A stretch of 64,000 bases of DNA from Verrucomicrobiota bacterium. Lineage in GTDB: Bacteria; Chlamydiota; Chlamydiia; Chlamydiales; Rhabdochlamydiaceae. The notes beneath the pieces were generated by a model, which made no database searches, was not told the origin of the DNA, and saw only the letters and a list, made by a program, of their open reading frames with translations. The stretch lies in contig JAFEGJ010000002.1 of assembly GCA_018240015.1 (NCBI GenBank), positions 619-64,618 of the forward strand, given 5' to 3'. The position numbers and the translations under genes are program-made. Numbering within the stretch: position 1 is the stretch's first letter; the number at the start of each line of letters is the position of its first letter. Of this stretch, positions 25,944 to 37,373 are shown piece by piece.

Positions 25944-28649
25944 TTAGAAATAAACGCTTAGCTCTAAGAGAAAATCATTGCTCTCTTGATGGCGACTCCA
26001 CTGGTAGTCGTAATCCAGAGACAGCGACCAGCGATCATTGAATAAAAACCGCTGCTCAGTTCCGATGATGCCGTAGTTTCTATCGAGACCGCTGATACCG
26101 ATTTGGGTTGTAAGACTCGTCAGTGGTGTTCCGATCGTTAATCTTTTGCTATGGCCGAGGTATTCATGCTGCCAGTAACCCCTGACTTCAGGGAGCCAGG
26201 TGATTTTGCGACGCACCAATTTGCCTCCGATGCTCATCCCCAGATCGCTGCGCAGGGATGTCATATGATGACGGGGGAAAATCAAATTGTGCGTCCCTGC
26301 GTCATGCTCGTGGTATTTCCGTAAGTGGACGCCCATCGATTGAAAGGCGAGAAGGGGGGTGAACCGGAAATTGCTCACCCACTCATCATAACCAAACCCC
26401 ATGTAAGCATCCCACTCCCAGCCGTGGGGTTTGCCATGGGCCGTGCCGCGCGTTGTAGAGCGATCTACATCGTACCACTGAGCGCCCGATCCCACCGATG
26501 CATCGATGAAGAAGGGGACACGAGTCAGCGGTTTGAACGTGCCATAAAAACGACCAAAGACGTTGTTGATGTCAAATCGGCCCCAGTGGTCATTGACGTG
26601 GGCGTGGAGATGTTCGTAGCCTATCTGCGCACCGATGCCGGCATGGGTGAAGGCATAGTCAGCTCCCAGGAGTCCGCCCATCATGCGGTAGTGGAAGGCA
26701 TTTTGATGATGTGTCTTGCTAAAGTGGCCGCGGCTGCCGAGCGGAGCGACATAGAGAGAAAGGGGTTTGCCTTCCGGATTGTTGCGGAAATGGGAGACGG
26801 AGATTTGATCGTTTTTCTTCGGGAGAACTTTATCGCTAGCGCTGGCAAGGAGGCTCGCGACTTTGTTCGAAGATTCTTTGGGAGGAGTGAGGCGGCTGCG
26901 CATAAAAGCACAGCGTCGGACCATTTGTAGATTATGCTCGTCATTGAGGGCGAAGAGGGGGGTGGAGAAGTTCATGTAACCACTAGACTGGAGGAAGTTA
27001 AAGGAGGGAATATGATTGCCATGGAATAAAAGAAATACGCTATTAGCCGTGTATCCAACGTCGAAGCCAAGCCCTGATGGAAAGTTCGTGCTGATAGTTG
27101 GGAATGTTCCTGTAACCCCGCCGTCTGCGACCAAAAATGTAACCAGGTCTTGATCGATGACGATATCTTCCTCATCGAGGTTAACAGTGAGCGTTCCATT
27201 TAAATTTGCTGTTCCGGAAAAATGGAGCTTGTCGATGGCTGAGGCATGGGTATTAGCGATGTTGAGATTTAGATTGCCACCAACGGCTTGAGTATAGCTT
27301 CCCGTGATGTTAAAGACTCCCGAATCCTGTTGAGAAGTAAGGGAAAAAAGCCCGTTATTGACGATCGTCGTTGCCGTAAAACTGGCAGACTGTGGGATGC
27401 TGAGTGTCGCACCCGGATCAATCGAAATATTAGTAAAAGTCGCTGTCCCCAAAGAGTTGATCGAGAGTGTTCCTTGGGCTACTTCTACGGGGGGAAAAGA
27501 GCTTACGCCAGCTCCTACTACGACCCAAGTACCTTGTCCCGTTTTTGTCACAGGTCCATTGGCGATTGACGCGCCAATGGTAAATAAATCAAAATTGTTC
27601 ACCGGTGCAACATTAATGAAGAGGTGGCCACTAGTGGTTATTGTACCCCCGGCGATGTTTGAGGCTGCTGCGGCATTATTGTTAACTGTGATTGTCTCGT
27701 TTCCAGCAAATGTTAAATTAACATTTCCTGTTAGCGTTGAAGAAGTCAGGGAAATAGGGCTGGCAGATGATAGGCTCAAAGTATGAGTCCCCGCATCGAA
27801 ACTAGAACCGTTTTGTGTGAGCGAGACGCAAGACTGATTGGCGGATATATTGAGCTTGCCGCCCCCATTAATGGTCAGATTTGTCGTAGCAGTTCCAAGC
27901 TGATTAGCGGCAGCAACACAATTAACAGTTCCTCCACCATTGATGATCAAGTCTCCGACAATAGCTGGCCCACCTGTGTGGTTAAGTGTTAAAACTCCTG
28001 AATCAACGGTGGTGGATCCCGTGTACAAATTAGCAGCAGTAAAAAAGGTGGTTTGTGAGCCATTTAGATCAATAGAACCGCCGGAAATAATTCCGGACAT
28101 GACAAGAGGATTTTGGCAATCCTGTGTAATGCGTAGGGATATGGGTATATTAACAGTGCCCTGGATCTCATATGCTACGTTCCCATTGGCATTTTCTACA
28201 TCTATGGCAGCAGTCTGACCGGAATTATCAAAATTGAAGTTAACGTTGCTATTGATGGTAAATGCTCCTGAGGTGTTGAACGCGTCGAGGAAAAGCACTC
28301 CAATGGTAAAAGTTGAACTAGCGCTTGCTGAAATTGTGGTGGGCCCCGCTACCGTAGGATGATCACTAAAAACAGCGATGTCTCCAGGATTATTGGGAAC
28401 CCCGTTGGCTAGCCAATTGGTAGCCGTATCCCAGTTGCCTCCGGTCGCAATGTTCCATTGCCTTTGAGTGGCTAATACAAATGGTTTTACTTCTAGATCA
28501 ACCGGGGGGGTAATAACTGGAAGGTCAGGTAATGCTGTAATGCTTTCTTCAGAGGGAGAAGAAAACGGCCACCATGAGGAAAAGTCCCAACTGTAACCAG
28601 TAGTTGTAAGAAGCGACACAGCAAGGAGCGTGGTGATACGAGGGTACAT
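25944..28649 (-). CDS. Autotransporter with beta-helical passenger (copy 2)
   Basis: The 901-residue protein has a signal peptide (ending near GYSW), then a short Pro-rich segment and a passenger opening GNWDTATNWLANGVPNNPGD, the pattern of autotransporter-associated strand repeats. The passenger is diverged from copy 1, but the linker (NDEHNLQMVRRCAFMRSRL) and the barrel (NPEGKPLSLYVAPLGSRGHF, RFLFNDRWSLSLDYDYQWSR, ending LLELSVYF) are closely similar. This suggests duplication with a conserved translocator and a changing exposed domain. It lies 54 bases upstream of copy 1 and 30 bases after valS, all on the minus strand. Confidence 0.86.
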   Translation of the reverse strand: MYPRITTLLAVSLLTTTGYSWDFSSWWPFSSPSEESITALPDLPVITPPVDLEVKPFVLATQRQWNIATGGNWDTATNWLANGVPNNPGDIAVFSDHPTVAGPTTISASASSTFTIGVLFLDAFNTSGAFTINSNVNFNFDNSGQTAAIDVENANGNVAYEIQGTVNIPISLRITQDCQNPLVMSGIISGGSIDLNGSQTTFFTAANLYTGSTTVDSGVLTLNHTGGPAIVGDLIINGGGTVNCVAAANQLGTATTNLTINGGGKLNISANQSCVSLTQNGSSFDAGTHTLSLSSASPISLTSSTLTGNVNLTFAGNETITVNNNAAAASNIAGGTITTSGHLFINVAPVNNFDLFTIGASIANGPVTKTGQGTWVVVGAGVSSFPPVEVAQGTLSINSLGTATFTNISIDPGATLSIPQSASFTATTIVNNGLFSLTSQQDSGVFNITGSYTQAVGGNLNLNIANTHASAIDKLHFSGTANLNGTLTVNLDEEDIVIDQDLVTFLVADGGVTGTFPTISTNFPSGLGFDVGYTANSVFLLFHGNHIPSFNFLQSSGYMNFSTPLFALNDEHNLQMVRRCAFMRSRLTPPKESSNKVASLLASASDKVLPKKNDQISVSHFRNNPEGKPLSLYVAPLGSRGHFSKTHHQNAFHYRMMGGLLGADYAFTHAGIGAQIGYEHLHAHVNDHWGRFDINNVFGRFYGTFKPLTRVPFFIDASVGSGAQWYDVDRSTTRGTAHGKPHGWEWDAYMGFGYDEWVSNFRFTPLLAFQSMGVHLRKYHEHDAGTHNLIFPRHHMTSLRSDLGMSIGGKLVRRKITWLPEVRGYWQHEYLGHSKRLTIGTPLTSLTTQIGISGLDRNYGIIGTEQRFLFNDRWSLSLDYDYQWSRHQESNDFLLELSVYF

Positions 28650-28679
28650 AAACCCTATATAGCATATATAAAAATTATT

Positions 28680-31448
28680 TTAAAGATTTTCTATCTTACG
28701 GGAGATTTCGACGAGGTCCAGCTCAGCCTGAGAAACCGTGGCTTTAAGCTTGGCGACGATCGCTTCGGGAGCCTTCGCCACAAAATCGGCGTTGGCTAGC
28801 TGCTGCCGGGCGGCGTTTTGTTGCTGAACGAGCTTGTCCCGCTCTTTAGTGAGGCGAGCTTTCTCTTTTTCGCGCATCTCGAGGGGAAGGGGAAGGATGA
28901 CTTTGAGGGGGCCCAGTGGGGCAGCGGATGAAAAGGGGAGGGGCTTTTCTTCCGAGGCAAAGGTCAGCGTTTGGATTTTGAGGAGGGCGTGCAGAATCCC
29001 TTCGCTTTTTTGGATGGGCACCAGATTTTCTTTGGGCCCAATGATGTAAAGGTCGGTGGCAAGGCCGGGGGGCAGCTGCATCTCGGCGCGGATGTTTCGC
29101 ACGGCATGGACGATGGTATCGATGGAGGCAAAGGCCTCTTCAATGGCGGGATCGATATCCATTTCGCGCAGGACTTTGGGATAAGGCGCTACGATGCAAG
29201 CAGTGGATTGGAGAGCCTGGATGCTTTCGCGCAAGTAGGGGTCATCGACATTGGTTGCTGGGATTTTGACTTTGAGGATTTGGAACAGCTCTTCGGTGAT
29301 GTAGGGCGCCATCGGATGGAGGAGTCGCAAGGAATTGCACAAAATGACAAAAAGAATCGCCTGTTTATTTTTTCTTTCTTCAGGCGTGCCCCGTTTGCCG
29401 AATAAAACGGGCTTGGTCAGTTCGACGTAGTAGGCGCAGAACTCTTTCCAGAAAAAGTCGTAAGCCGCGAGCGCTGCCTTGTCAAAGGCGTACTCCATGA
29501 GGTGAGCGTTCACATCGCGGATGATGCGGTTGAGAAGAGATAGAATCCATTTATCCTCGAGCGCCAAAAGCTTTATCGGCTCCCCTGGAGTAAAATCTTC
29601 CAAGTTCATGAGAACAAAGCGGGCGCCATTCCAGATTTTATTCGCGAAATTTTTAAATTCTTCGAAGCGGCGGCGGTCGAGGTCGATTTGGCGTGCGTGG
29701 GTCGCGCTGGCGCACAGCGCCATGCGCATCGCATCGGCGCCATAAGCGTCGATGATCTCGAGGGGATCGAGGATATTGCCTTTGGATTTCGACATCTTTT
29801 CCCATTTCGAATGGACATCCGGGGGAAGAGGCGTTCCTATATCGTAGGCGGTCCGTTCTTTCCCGGTGACGTACTGCACAGAGCCTTCTTTGCTAACGCG
29901 CCAATACGACTTTCCATAGATGAGCCCGTGTAAAAAGACTTGGCTGAACGGAGGTTTTTCGGTCGCATATTCTCCCATGACGATCATCCGTGTGACCCAG
30001 AAGAAAAGGATGTCATGGCCCGTGACGAGCACTGAGGTGGGATAAAACTTCTCCATGTCGGGCGTCTTATCCGGCCATCCCAGTACGCTCATCGGCCAAA
30101 GACCGGCAGAAAACCAGGTGTCGAGCACATCGGAGTCTTGCACCCATTCTTTGGAAGGCTCACCTTCCGCTAAGCAAACGACTTCACCATCGCGGTACCA
30201 AACGGGGATGCGGTGGCCCCACCAGAGCTGCCGCGAAATGCACCAGTCGCGCAGGTTGTTGATCCAGTGGAAGTACGTCGACTCGAAATGCTTAGGCAGG
30301 AGCTTGATTCTTCCTGATTTCACCGCATCGAGTAGGAGGGGTTTGAACTGGGACAGGCGTACGAACCATTGCTTGGAAAGATAGGGTTCGATCACTGCTT
30401 TCGAGCGGTAAGAGACGCCCACGCGCTGGGGGTAGGGAGTTTCTTTTTCGAGCAGCCCTAAACTCTTCAATTTTTTGGCAATCGGGGCTCTGGCTTCTTC
30501 TACCCCGAGACCTTTAAATTCTCCGCATAGCTCATTCAGTTTAGCGTCGGGCGTAAGGACGTTGACGAGAGGAAGGTTGTGTCTTAGAGCGATCTCATAA
30601 TCGACAGCAGAATGCCCAGGCGTGATTTTCAATGCGCCGCTTCCAAAAATAGGGTCGACCGCTTTATCGCCGATGATGGGGATGAGCTTGTCGGTGAGGG
30701 GAAGGTAAACTCGTTTGCCGATCAAATGCTGGTGCCGCGGATCATCGGGCGACACAGCAACCGCCACATCTCCAAATAACGTCTCGGGTCTAGCTGTAGC
30801 CACTGTGACATGACCACTTTTATCTTCGAGAGGATACCGAATAAACCACAATGCTGACATCCGCTCTTCGTATTCCACTTCATCATCGGAAAGCGCTGTT
30901 TGGGTCACCGGATCCCAGTTAACGAGATAATCTCCGCGGTAGATGAGCCCTTCATCGTACATCTTTTTGAACATCGCTTTCACCGCGCGCGATCTTTGCT
31001 CATCCATCGTGAAGGCCAGGCGCGACCAGTCGCAGCTGCAGCCGACTTTTTTGATTTGGGCGAGGATTTGCCGCTCACTCTCTTCTTTCCACTTCCAGAC
31101 GTGCCCTAAAAATTCTTCGCGCGAAAAATCACTTCTCCTCTTTCCCAGCGTCGCTTGCAGGTGTCTTTCGACGACGGCTTGCGTGGCGATCCCTGCATGG
31201 TCCGTTCCGGGAACCCACAGAGCTTCAAATCCACACATCCGCTTCCAGCGGATGAGCACATCTTGCAGCGTATCGACGAGCGCATGGCCCATATGGAGAA
31301 CGCCCGTTACGTTGGGAGGGGGGATAACGATCGTATAGGGTTTTTTAGGGGAATCGGCGCTCGCTTTAAAAAAGCCCTGTTCTTCCCAGAATTGGTAAAG
31401 TTTTTCTTCGACGGTTTTAGGTTCAAAGGCCTTGGGAAGATCGGACAT
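28680..31448 (-). CDS. valS: Valyl-tRNA synthetase
   Basis: ValS charges tRNA-Val and edits mischarged threonine. The 922-residue protein has the class I HIGH motif in PPPNVTGVLHMGHAL (residue about 45), the long editing insertion, the WCISRQLWWGHRIPVWY block, the KMSKS loop in KWEKMSKSKGNILDPL, and a C-terminal coiled coil (KARLTKERDKLVQQQNAARQ) that contacts tRNA. Length is standard. In Chlamydia valS adjoins pknD (recalled); here a Fic gene and a foldback element separate the two. No upstream ribosome binding site stands out. Confidence 0.97.
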   Translation of the reverse strand: MSDLPKAFEPKTVEEKLYQFWEEQGFFKASADSPKKPYTIVIPPPNVTGVLHMGHALVDTLQDVLIRWKRMCGFEALWVPGTDHAGIATQAVVERHLQATLGKRRSDFSREEFLGHVWKWKEESERQILAQIKKVGCSCDWSRLAFTMDEQRSRAVKAMFKKMYDEGLIYRGDYLVNWDPVTQTALSDDEVEYEERMSALWFIRYPLEDKSGHVTVATARPETLFGDVAVAVSPDDPRHQHLIGKRVYLPLTDKLIPIIGDKAVDPIFGSGALKITPGHSAVDYEIALRHNLPLVNVLTPDAKLNELCGEFKGLGVEEARAPIAKKLKSLGLLEKETPYPQRVGVSYRSKAVIEPYLSKQWFVRLSQFKPLLLDAVKSGRIKLLPKHFESTYFHWINNLRDWCISRQLWWGHRIPVWYRDGEVVCLAEGEPSKEWVQDSDVLDTWFSAGLWPMSVLGWPDKTPDMEKFYPTSVLVTGHDILFFWVTRMIVMGEYATEKPPFSQVFLHGLIYGKSYWRVSKEGSVQYVTGKERTAYDIGTPLPPDVHSKWEKMSKSKGNILDPLEIIDAYGADAMRMALCASATHARQIDLDRRRFEEFKNFANKIWNGARFVLMNLEDFTPGEPIKLLALEDKWILSLLNRIIRDVNAHLMEYAFDKAALAAYDFFWKEFCAYYVELTKPVLFGKRGTPEERKNKQAILFVILCNSLRLLHPMAPYITEELFQILKVKIPATNVDDPYLRESIQALQSTACIVAPYPKVLREMDIDPAIEEAFASIDTIVHAVRNIRAEMQLPPGLATDLYIIGPKENLVPIQKSEGILHALLKIQTLTFASEEKPLPFSSAAPLGPLKVILPLPLEMREKEKARLTKERDKLVQQQNAARQQLANADFVAKAPEAIVAKLKATVSQAELDLVEISRKIENL

Positions 31449-31482
31449 AGAGGCTAAAATAGCAGAGTTTTATGGCTTTTGT

Positions 31483-31643
31483 CTAGTGCTCTGATTGAAG
31501 AACTCGCTCATAAATGAGCGAGATTCTCCGAGGGCCCAAGGAATAGACCAACTCATGCCCGCCTTACTCACCCCTGAAGGGATGGGATTGCGGCGTGGCA
31601 GGCCGTTCAAAATTGCTCCAAGATTTTTTAATCAGAGCACTAG
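31483..31643. repeat. 161-bp MITE-like element between fic and valS
   Basis: CTAGTGCTCTGATT at 31483-31496 is repeated exactly in reverse complement at 31630-31643. Inside are a perfect hairpin (CTCGCTCAT, AA, ATGAGCGAG near 31503-31522) and G+C-rich partly palindromic sequence unlike the A+T-rich fic gene beside it. No coding frame fits. The CTAG at both ends may include target bases. The right end falls 2 bases short of the fic stop codon, so the element was inserted exactly at the end of that gene or the gene recruited its border. Confidence 0.7.
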
Positions 31644-31645
31644 AG

Positions 31646-32728
31646 TCAGCTTATCAAAATTTTCAGAAATGCATCATTGATATAGTAAATATCGCGACCT
31701 TTTTTGATGCTGTGCACAATGCCAGCTTTTTCGAGTTGTTGAAGGTAGAGGGAAGCTGTTTGCCTTTTTGCAATCCCAGCGTCTTCTAAAAACTTGATCT
31801 TGCAATAGGGAGAGCGGAATAGAACATCGACCAACTCTTTGGAATAAATACTGGGCAATTTAGCGCGAATAGTAGTCGTAATGTCTTTTGACAGTCGATG
31901 AATAGCGGTAACTTTTTCTCGTGTTGCAATAGCTGTTTGCTCAAGCCCTTTTAAGACATACAAAACCCATGTCTCCCAAGCGTTATTTTCGGTTACATTT
32001 CTTAAACCAGCATAGTAAGAAGTTTTGTTTTCAATGATATAGCGTGAAAGATAGAGAACAGGAATTTCTAGCAAATTTTTATAGATAAGAAAAAGAATGT
32101 TTATAATACGACCTGTTCGACCATTTCCATCATAAAATGGATGTATTGCTTCGAATTGATAATGGATTAATGCTAATTGCACTAAGGGATCTAAAGTGCT
32201 TTCTTCATAAATGAATTTTTCAAGACTCGCAAGTTTTTTTCGAATAATTTCTTCACCCTCTGGCGGTGTATAAATGATTTCACCTAAAGGGTTAGAAAGT
32301 TTGGTTCCAGGTAATTTACGAATATTTTGTGATGAGTTTTTTAAAATCTGCACTAATTCAATAAATAAAGGTGTTGTAAGAAGCCTTTTTTTGGAAATTA
32401 CAGCATCATAGCCATACCAAAGCGCATCTTTGTAAAAAAGGACCTCTTTTGTTTGAGCATCTATATTTACATTTCCATCCGCAAAAGCCCAATAAAGGTC
32501 GTCATTTGTTGTGACAATATTTTCGATTTCCGATGAAAGCTTTGCCTCAGAAAGGCCGAGAGTTTGAATTAAGACGGCCTGGTTAGGAATCAGCTGCCCT
32601 GACATCCGCAATTCTGCAAGAGCTTTATTAGCCCTGATGGCCATCTTTAAGACAGAACTTGTTTCAATTTCTGCCTCAGGCGGCAAGTCGGGCAATTGGT
32701 TATAAGGTATATTGCGTTCAAACGCCAT
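31646..32728 (-). CDS. Fic-family AMPylation protein with C-terminal winged helix
   Basis: Fic proteins usually transfer AMP from ATP to a hydroxyl side chain of a target protein. The 360-residue protein (start chosen at ATG 32728, MAFERNIPYNQLP; a TTG 4 codons upstream is possible) has a Fic-N domain (LPDLPPEAEIETSSVLKMAI), an inhibitory helix with the class II motif SSEIENI (about residue 70), the active-site loop HPFYDGNGRTGR (about residue 200) with the catalytic His, and a C-terminal winged-helix region (LEDAGIAKRQTASLYLQQLE, then GRDIYYIND). The active site is intact. This four-part layout is common among horizontally spread Fic proteins. The gene is strongly A+T-rich and has a dyad operator at its start, so it may repress itself. 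Confidence 0.92.
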   Translation of the reverse strand: MAFERNIPYNQLPDLPPEAEIETSSVLKMAIRANKALAELRMSGQLIPNQAVLIQTLGLSEAKLSSEIENIVTTNDDLYWAFADGNVNIDAQTKEVLFYKDALWYGYDAVISKKRLLTTPLFIELVQILKNSSQNIRKLPGTKLSNPLGEIIYTPPEGEEIIRKKLASLEKFIYEESTLDPLVQLALIHYQFEAIHPFYDGNGRTGRIINILFLIYKNLLEIPVLYLSRYIIENKTSYYAGLRNVTENNAWETWVLYVLKGLEQTAIATREKVTAIHRLSKDITTTIRAKLPSIYSKELVDVLFRSPYCKIKFLEDAGIAKRQTASLYLQQLEKAGIVHSIKKGRDIYYINDAFLKILIS

Positions 32729-32741
32729 GTAGTGACTCAAT

Positions 32742-32790
32742 CGACATATTTCTAAAATATGTCGAAAATTTGGAAAAAAATCGACATATT
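32742..32790 (-). promoter_or_regulatory. Dyad operator upstream of fic
   Basis: CGACATATTT at 32742-32751 and AAATATGTCG at 32755-32764 form a perfect 10-bp dyad with a 3-base spacer, starting 14 bases upstream of the fic ATG. A further half-site CGACATATT lies at 32782-32790. The Fic protein has a C-terminal winged helix that could bind here; self-repression is an inference. Confidence 0.62.
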
Positions 32791-32856
32791 CTTTATTTTA
32801 AAGATTAAGTTTTTGAAATCCAATGATTTACGGTTAAATGAGTGAAAAGTTATTGT

Positions 32857-36574
<3,718 letters not shown>

Positions 36575-36928
36575 ATGTTATTTGCTGCTAATTTTGTAAA
36601 AGATGTTGTTAAGGACCATGCTGTAACGGTTGCCCTTTTCGCCGCAGGATGCGCTCTCGCAGAGCCTGTATGCCAAGTCGTGAAAAACACTTGGGAAAGC
36701 CGAATGTTAGGATTAGGATATGAAAGAAACACAAATGAAAACCATGCACACGAAACATGTTATTATGACTATATAAATCAACAAAATTATAGTGATTTAG
36801 AATGGGCAAACTTTATTACCAAAGCCGGAGTTGCTTTCAATAGTATGCGTCCTTTCGCTAATTATGGCTTATCGGGTGTTGTCGTTCCTTTCTTGGCAGC
36901 CGCAGTTGTTTTAAAACTCTATAAGTAA
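36575..36928 (+). CDS. Small membrane-associated protein, tandem paralogue 1
   Basis: The 117-residue protein is unfamiliar. It has two hydrophobic stretches, one near the N-terminus (VTVALFAAGCALAEPVCQVV, residues about 17-36) and one at the C-terminus (LSGVVVPFLAAAVVLKLYK), separated by a polar, His/Asn/Tyr-rich segment. It shares with its neighbour at 37053 the elements VVK..W(E).(R/K).LGL..ER and (I/L)TKAGV.FN..R, so the two are tandem paralogues. No signal peptidase site is evident. Two hydrophobic segments with a short polar loop suit a small membrane protein; an inclusion-membrane role is conceivable but not supported by more than topology. The stop is followed by a hairpin. Confidence 0.72.
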   Translation: MLFAANFVKDVVKDHAVTVALFAAGCALAEPVCQVVKNTWESRMLGLGYERNTNENHAHETCYYDYINQQNYSDLEWANFITKAGVAFNSMRPFANYGLSGVVVPFLAAAVVLKLYK

Positions 36929-36933
36929 TTTAA

Positions 36934-36955
36934 GTCCCCGCATTCCTCCGGGGAC
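36934..36955 (+). terminator. Hairpin after small gene 1
   Basis: GTCCCCG at 36934-36940 and CGGGGAC at 36949-36955 form a perfect 7-bp stem with an 8-base loop, a few bases after the stop codon. There is no U-rich tract, so it may stabilise the 3' end or act as a weak terminator. Confidence 0.5.
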
Positions 36956-36971
36956 CGTTCATAATAAAGCT

Positions 36972-37052
36972 TTGACGTAAAAATCATATTTTTCTTAGTA
37001 TCCTTCACTCCTACATAAGGGTAGGAGAAAAACCTTAAAACAGGAGAAGAAT
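36972..37052 (+). promoter_or_regulatory. Promoter and 5' hairpin leader of small gene 2
   Basis: TTGACG at 36972-36977 and TAGTAT at 36996-37001 are separated by 18 bases. CTCCTAC at 37008-37014 and GTAGGAG at 37021-37027 form a perfect 7-bp stem with loop ATAAGG, starting about 7 bases after the -10 box, i.e. at the expected transcription start. An AGGAG ribosome binding site precedes the ATG at 37053. The layout duplicates the leader of small gene 1. Confidence 0.62.
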
Positions 37053-37373
37053 ATGAGTTTTGCAGTGGATTTTGCTAAAGAGGTTGCACGTCCTCTTGCA
37101 GCTGTCGTTGTTACTTGCGTTGTGCTTGAGCCTGTGACTACAGTTGTTAGACATGTTTGGGAGCATAAGGTCCTCGGCCTGCCGAAGGAAAGAGATGAAA
37201 CAAATCAGAAACAAGTGGATGAAAAATATCAAAAGATCATGAAGGGAGAAGATACTGGTTGGCAGTCAGCTTTGACAAAAGCGGGTGTATTATTCAATGA
37301 AGGTCGTCATATGGCCACTTCCAATCCCACTATTGCGCTGCTTGTGGGTGTGTCTATCTTAAGTCGAAAGTAA
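37053..37373 (+). CDS. Small membrane-associated protein, tandem paralogue 2
   Basis: The 106-residue protein has an N-terminal hydrophobic segment (PLAAVVVTCVVLEPVTTVV, residues about 13-31), a charged middle (KERDETNQKQVDEKYQKIMK) and a weaker hydrophobic C-terminus (PTIALLVGVSILSRK). It aligns with its neighbour through HVWEHKVLGLPKERDETN and LTKAGVLFNEGRHMA. The matching promoters and leaders show that the whole transcription unit, not just the frame, was duplicated. Function is unknown; topology is as for the first copy. It converges on uvrA with one base between stop codons and shares a terminator hairpin that lies in the end of uvrA. Confidence 0.72.
   Translation: MSFAVDFAKEVARPLAAVVVTCVVLEPVTTVVRHVWEHKVLGLPKERDETNQKQVDEKYQKIMKGEDTGWQSALTKAGVLFNEGRHMATSNPTIALLVGVSILSRK

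Noticed and set aside
23283-28649. Classical chlamydial polymorphic membrane proteins (Pmp)
   Set aside because: The proteins are autotransporters, but repeated GGAI and FxxN tetrapeptides that define Pmps were not seen.
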